NCBI GenBank assembly: GCA_037190665.1
Contig: JBBCJT010000207.1
Span: 1-6,049 of the forward strand
Origin: JBBCJT01 sp037190665
Lineage (GTDB): Bacteria > Pseudomonadota > Alphaproteobacteria > Acetobacterales > Acetobacteraceae
DNA length: 6,049 nucleotides
Direction: 5' to 3'
Of this stretch, positions 5,083 to 6,049 are shown piece after piece. The position numbers and the translations under genes are program-made. Each line of letters starts with the position of its first letter. Positions within the stretch are counted from its first letter, which is position 1. Under the pieces are notes generated by a model. The model was not told where the DNA came from. It did no database searches and worked only from the letters and a program-made list of their open reading frames with translations.

Positions 5083-5907
5083 ATGACGGCGCCGACCGCA
5101 TCCTCGCTCCTGGCGGAACGCTATGGCCGCAACGACGCCCCCGCCGATGCCGGCGCGCCGAACCCGATGATCGCCGCACTGCTCGGCCATCGTTCGGTCC
5201 GTGCCTATGCGCCCGACCCGCTGCCGGCCGGCACGCTCGCCACGCTGATCGCCGCCGCGCAATCCGCGCCCACCTCCTCCAACCTGCAGGCCTGGAGCGT
5301 GGTGGCGGTGGAGGACGCGGCGCGGCGCGACCGGCTCGCCACGCTCGCCGCCAATCAGGATTTCATCCGGCAGGCGCCGCTGTTCCTGTGCTGGGTCGCG
5401 GACCTGTCGCGGCTGGAACGGCTCGGCCAGACACACGGCAAGCGGCTGGAAGGGTTGGACTACCTGGAGTGCTTCATGGTCGCGCTCGCCGATGCCTGCT
5501 TCGCGGCGCAGAACGCGCTGGTGGCGGCGGAATCGCTCGGCCTCGGCACCTGCTACGTCGGCGCGCTGCGCAACCGGCCGGATGCGGTGGCCGCCGAGCT
5601 GCGCCTGCCGCCGAACGCGACGGCGGTGTTCGGCCTGACCGTCGGCCGCCCGGCCCCGGACGTCGCCACCGCGATCAAGCCGCGCCTGCCGCAGACACTG
5701 GTGCTGCACCGGGACACCTACACGCCCGAGGCGGCGGAGGACGTGACCCGCTACGACGACACGCTCGCCGCGTTCAGCGAACGCGTGGGCCTCGGCCGCA
5801 CCGCATGGACGCCGCGCATGCTCACCCGCGTCGGCTCGGCCGCGGGACTCAGCGGGCGGGACCGGATGCGGGCGGTGCTGACCGAACTGGGCTTCGGGCT
5901 GAAGTAA
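5083..5907 (+). CDS. NfsA-like NADPH-dependent FMN nitroreductase/oxidoreductase
   Basis: The 274-residue flavoprotein begins at ATG 5083, 9 nt after the ribosome-binding site AAGGA (5069-5073). It belongs to the nitroreductase superfamily: HRSVRAY at residues 36-42 and SAPTSSNLQAWS at 61-72 are the FMN-phosphate and isoalloxazine binding segments, AAESLGLGTCYVGALRN at about 148-164 is the second FMN segment, and IKPRLP at 198-203 matches the KPRLP motif of Escherichia coli NfsA. Length is slightly above NfsA (about 240), because of a roughly 28-residue N-terminal extension and small insertions. NfsA-type enzymes reduce nitroaromatics, quinones or free flavins by two-electron transfer from NADPH as a cytoplasmic homodimer; the physiological substrate here is unknown. 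It is probably transcribed on its own or with the two upstream genes, since the 82-bp gap shows no terminator. Confidence 0.9.
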   Translation: MTAPTASSLLAERYGRNDAPADAGAPNPMIAALLGHRSVRAYAPDPLPAGTLATLIAAAQSAPTSSNLQAWSVVAVEDAARRDRLATLAANQDFIRQAPLFLCWVADLSRLERLGQTHGKRLEGLDYLECFMVALADACFAAQNALVAAESLGLGTCYVGALRNRPDAVAAELRLPPNATAVFGLTVGRPAPDVATAIKPRLPQTLVLHRDTYTPEAAEDVTRYDDTLAAFSERVGLGRTAWTPRMLTRVGSAAGLSGRDRMRAVLTELGFGLK

Positions 5908-5910
5908 GCG

Positions 5911-5979
5911 GTGGGGCTTTGCCCCACGCCCCACGAGGGGCTTTGCCCCTCGACCCCACCAAGGGGCACGGCCCCTTGG
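5911..5979. repeat. Three tandem GC stem-loops with shared GGGGC/GCCCC core
   Basis: Directly after the nitroreductase stop (4 bp) come three perfect stem-loops: GTGGGGC-TTT-GCCCCAC (5911-5927), CGAGGGGC-TTT-GCCCCTCG (5934-5952) and CCAAGGGGC-ACG-GCCCCTTGG (5959-5979). Stems grow from 7 to 8 to 9 bp, loops are always 3 nt, and the linkers GCCCCA (5928-5933) and ACCCCA (5953-5958) differ by one base. Spacing between hairpin centres is 24 and 26 bp. The flanks of each stem differ yet stay paired, showing compensatory change around a fixed core. This matches an intergenic repeat type I associate with Acetobacteraceae genomes. It may end or stabilise the reductase transcript; no T-run follows. 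Confidence 0.7.
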
Positions 5980-6033
5980 ATCCGCGTTTCTTCGGGAGGG
6001 CCTTCGGCCAAATCGGTCGTCTGACCCCATCCC

Positions 6034-6049
6034 CTCGATGATCATCGAG
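6034..6049. repeat. 16-bp perfect palindrome at the window edge
   Basis: CTCGATGATCATCGAG is its own reverse complement with no spacer. It ends at the last base, so it may be longer. Bases 5980-6033 between it and the stem-loop cluster hold no gene that I can support. It could be an operator or the end of a repeat or mobile element in the next stretch; nothing here decides between these. Confidence 0.45.

Noticed and set aside
5911..5979. CRISPR array
   Set aside because: The units are individually palindromic, 24-26 bp apart, with near-identical 6-bp linkers instead of unique spacers, and no cas gene is present.
5041..6045. Minus-strand open frame of 334 codons spanning the nitroreductase and the stem-loop repeats
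   Set aside because: It translates the repeat cluster as GRGAKP-type repeats and the rest is a shadow of a clear NfsA-like gene. Proteins like this are a common misannotation over such repeats.

Overview
The window is GC-rich DNA (about 70% by eye) with little space between genes. The best guess is an alphaproteobacterium of the Acetobacteraceae type (Roseomonas-like). This rests on codon bias strongly favouring G or C at third positions, an NfsA-type reductase and a Tim44-like protein of proteobacterial type, and GGGGC-loop-GCCCC stem-loops clustered between genes, a repeat style I associate with that family. The family assignment is an inference.

Layout from left to right: (1) the C-terminal 367 residues of a PhoD-type alkaline phosphatase, cut by the window edge; (2) a well-formed sigma70-like promoter driving a signal-peptide-bearing, membrane-anchored Tim44-like protein; (3) a convergent intergenic stretch holding a perfect 10-bp GC stem-loop and a nested palindrome that runs into the next stop codon; (4) on the minus strand, a tryptophanyl-tRNA synthetase of the divergent 'LHLGHYVGS' type found in lactic-acid bacteria and as a second TrpRS elsewhere; (5) a divergent control region; (6) an MFS transporter of the HcaT/MFS_1-like group, overlapping by ATGA a small two-helix membrane protein; (7) an NfsA-like NAD(P)H:FMN nitroreductase; (8) a tail with three tandem stem-loops and, at the last base, a 16-bp perfect palindrome.

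The most interesting signal is upstream of the TrpRS gene. The minus strand encodes a 16-residue peptide, MTNRPAILAQRWWRAP, with tandem Trp codons (UGG UGG) just before its stop. It is followed by mutually exclusive RNA hairpins and preceded by a promoter placed so that transcription would start at or next to the A of its ATG. This is the architecture of a ribosome-mediated tryptophan attenuator, with a leaderless leader peptide as in rhizobial trpL, but it controls a probable auxiliary TrpRS rather than a trp biosynthetic operon. Low charged tRNA-Trp would stall the ribosome on the UGG pair, free an antiterminator strand and raise synthetase expression. The remaining genes look like ordinary chromosomal genes and have no visible functional link to this unit.
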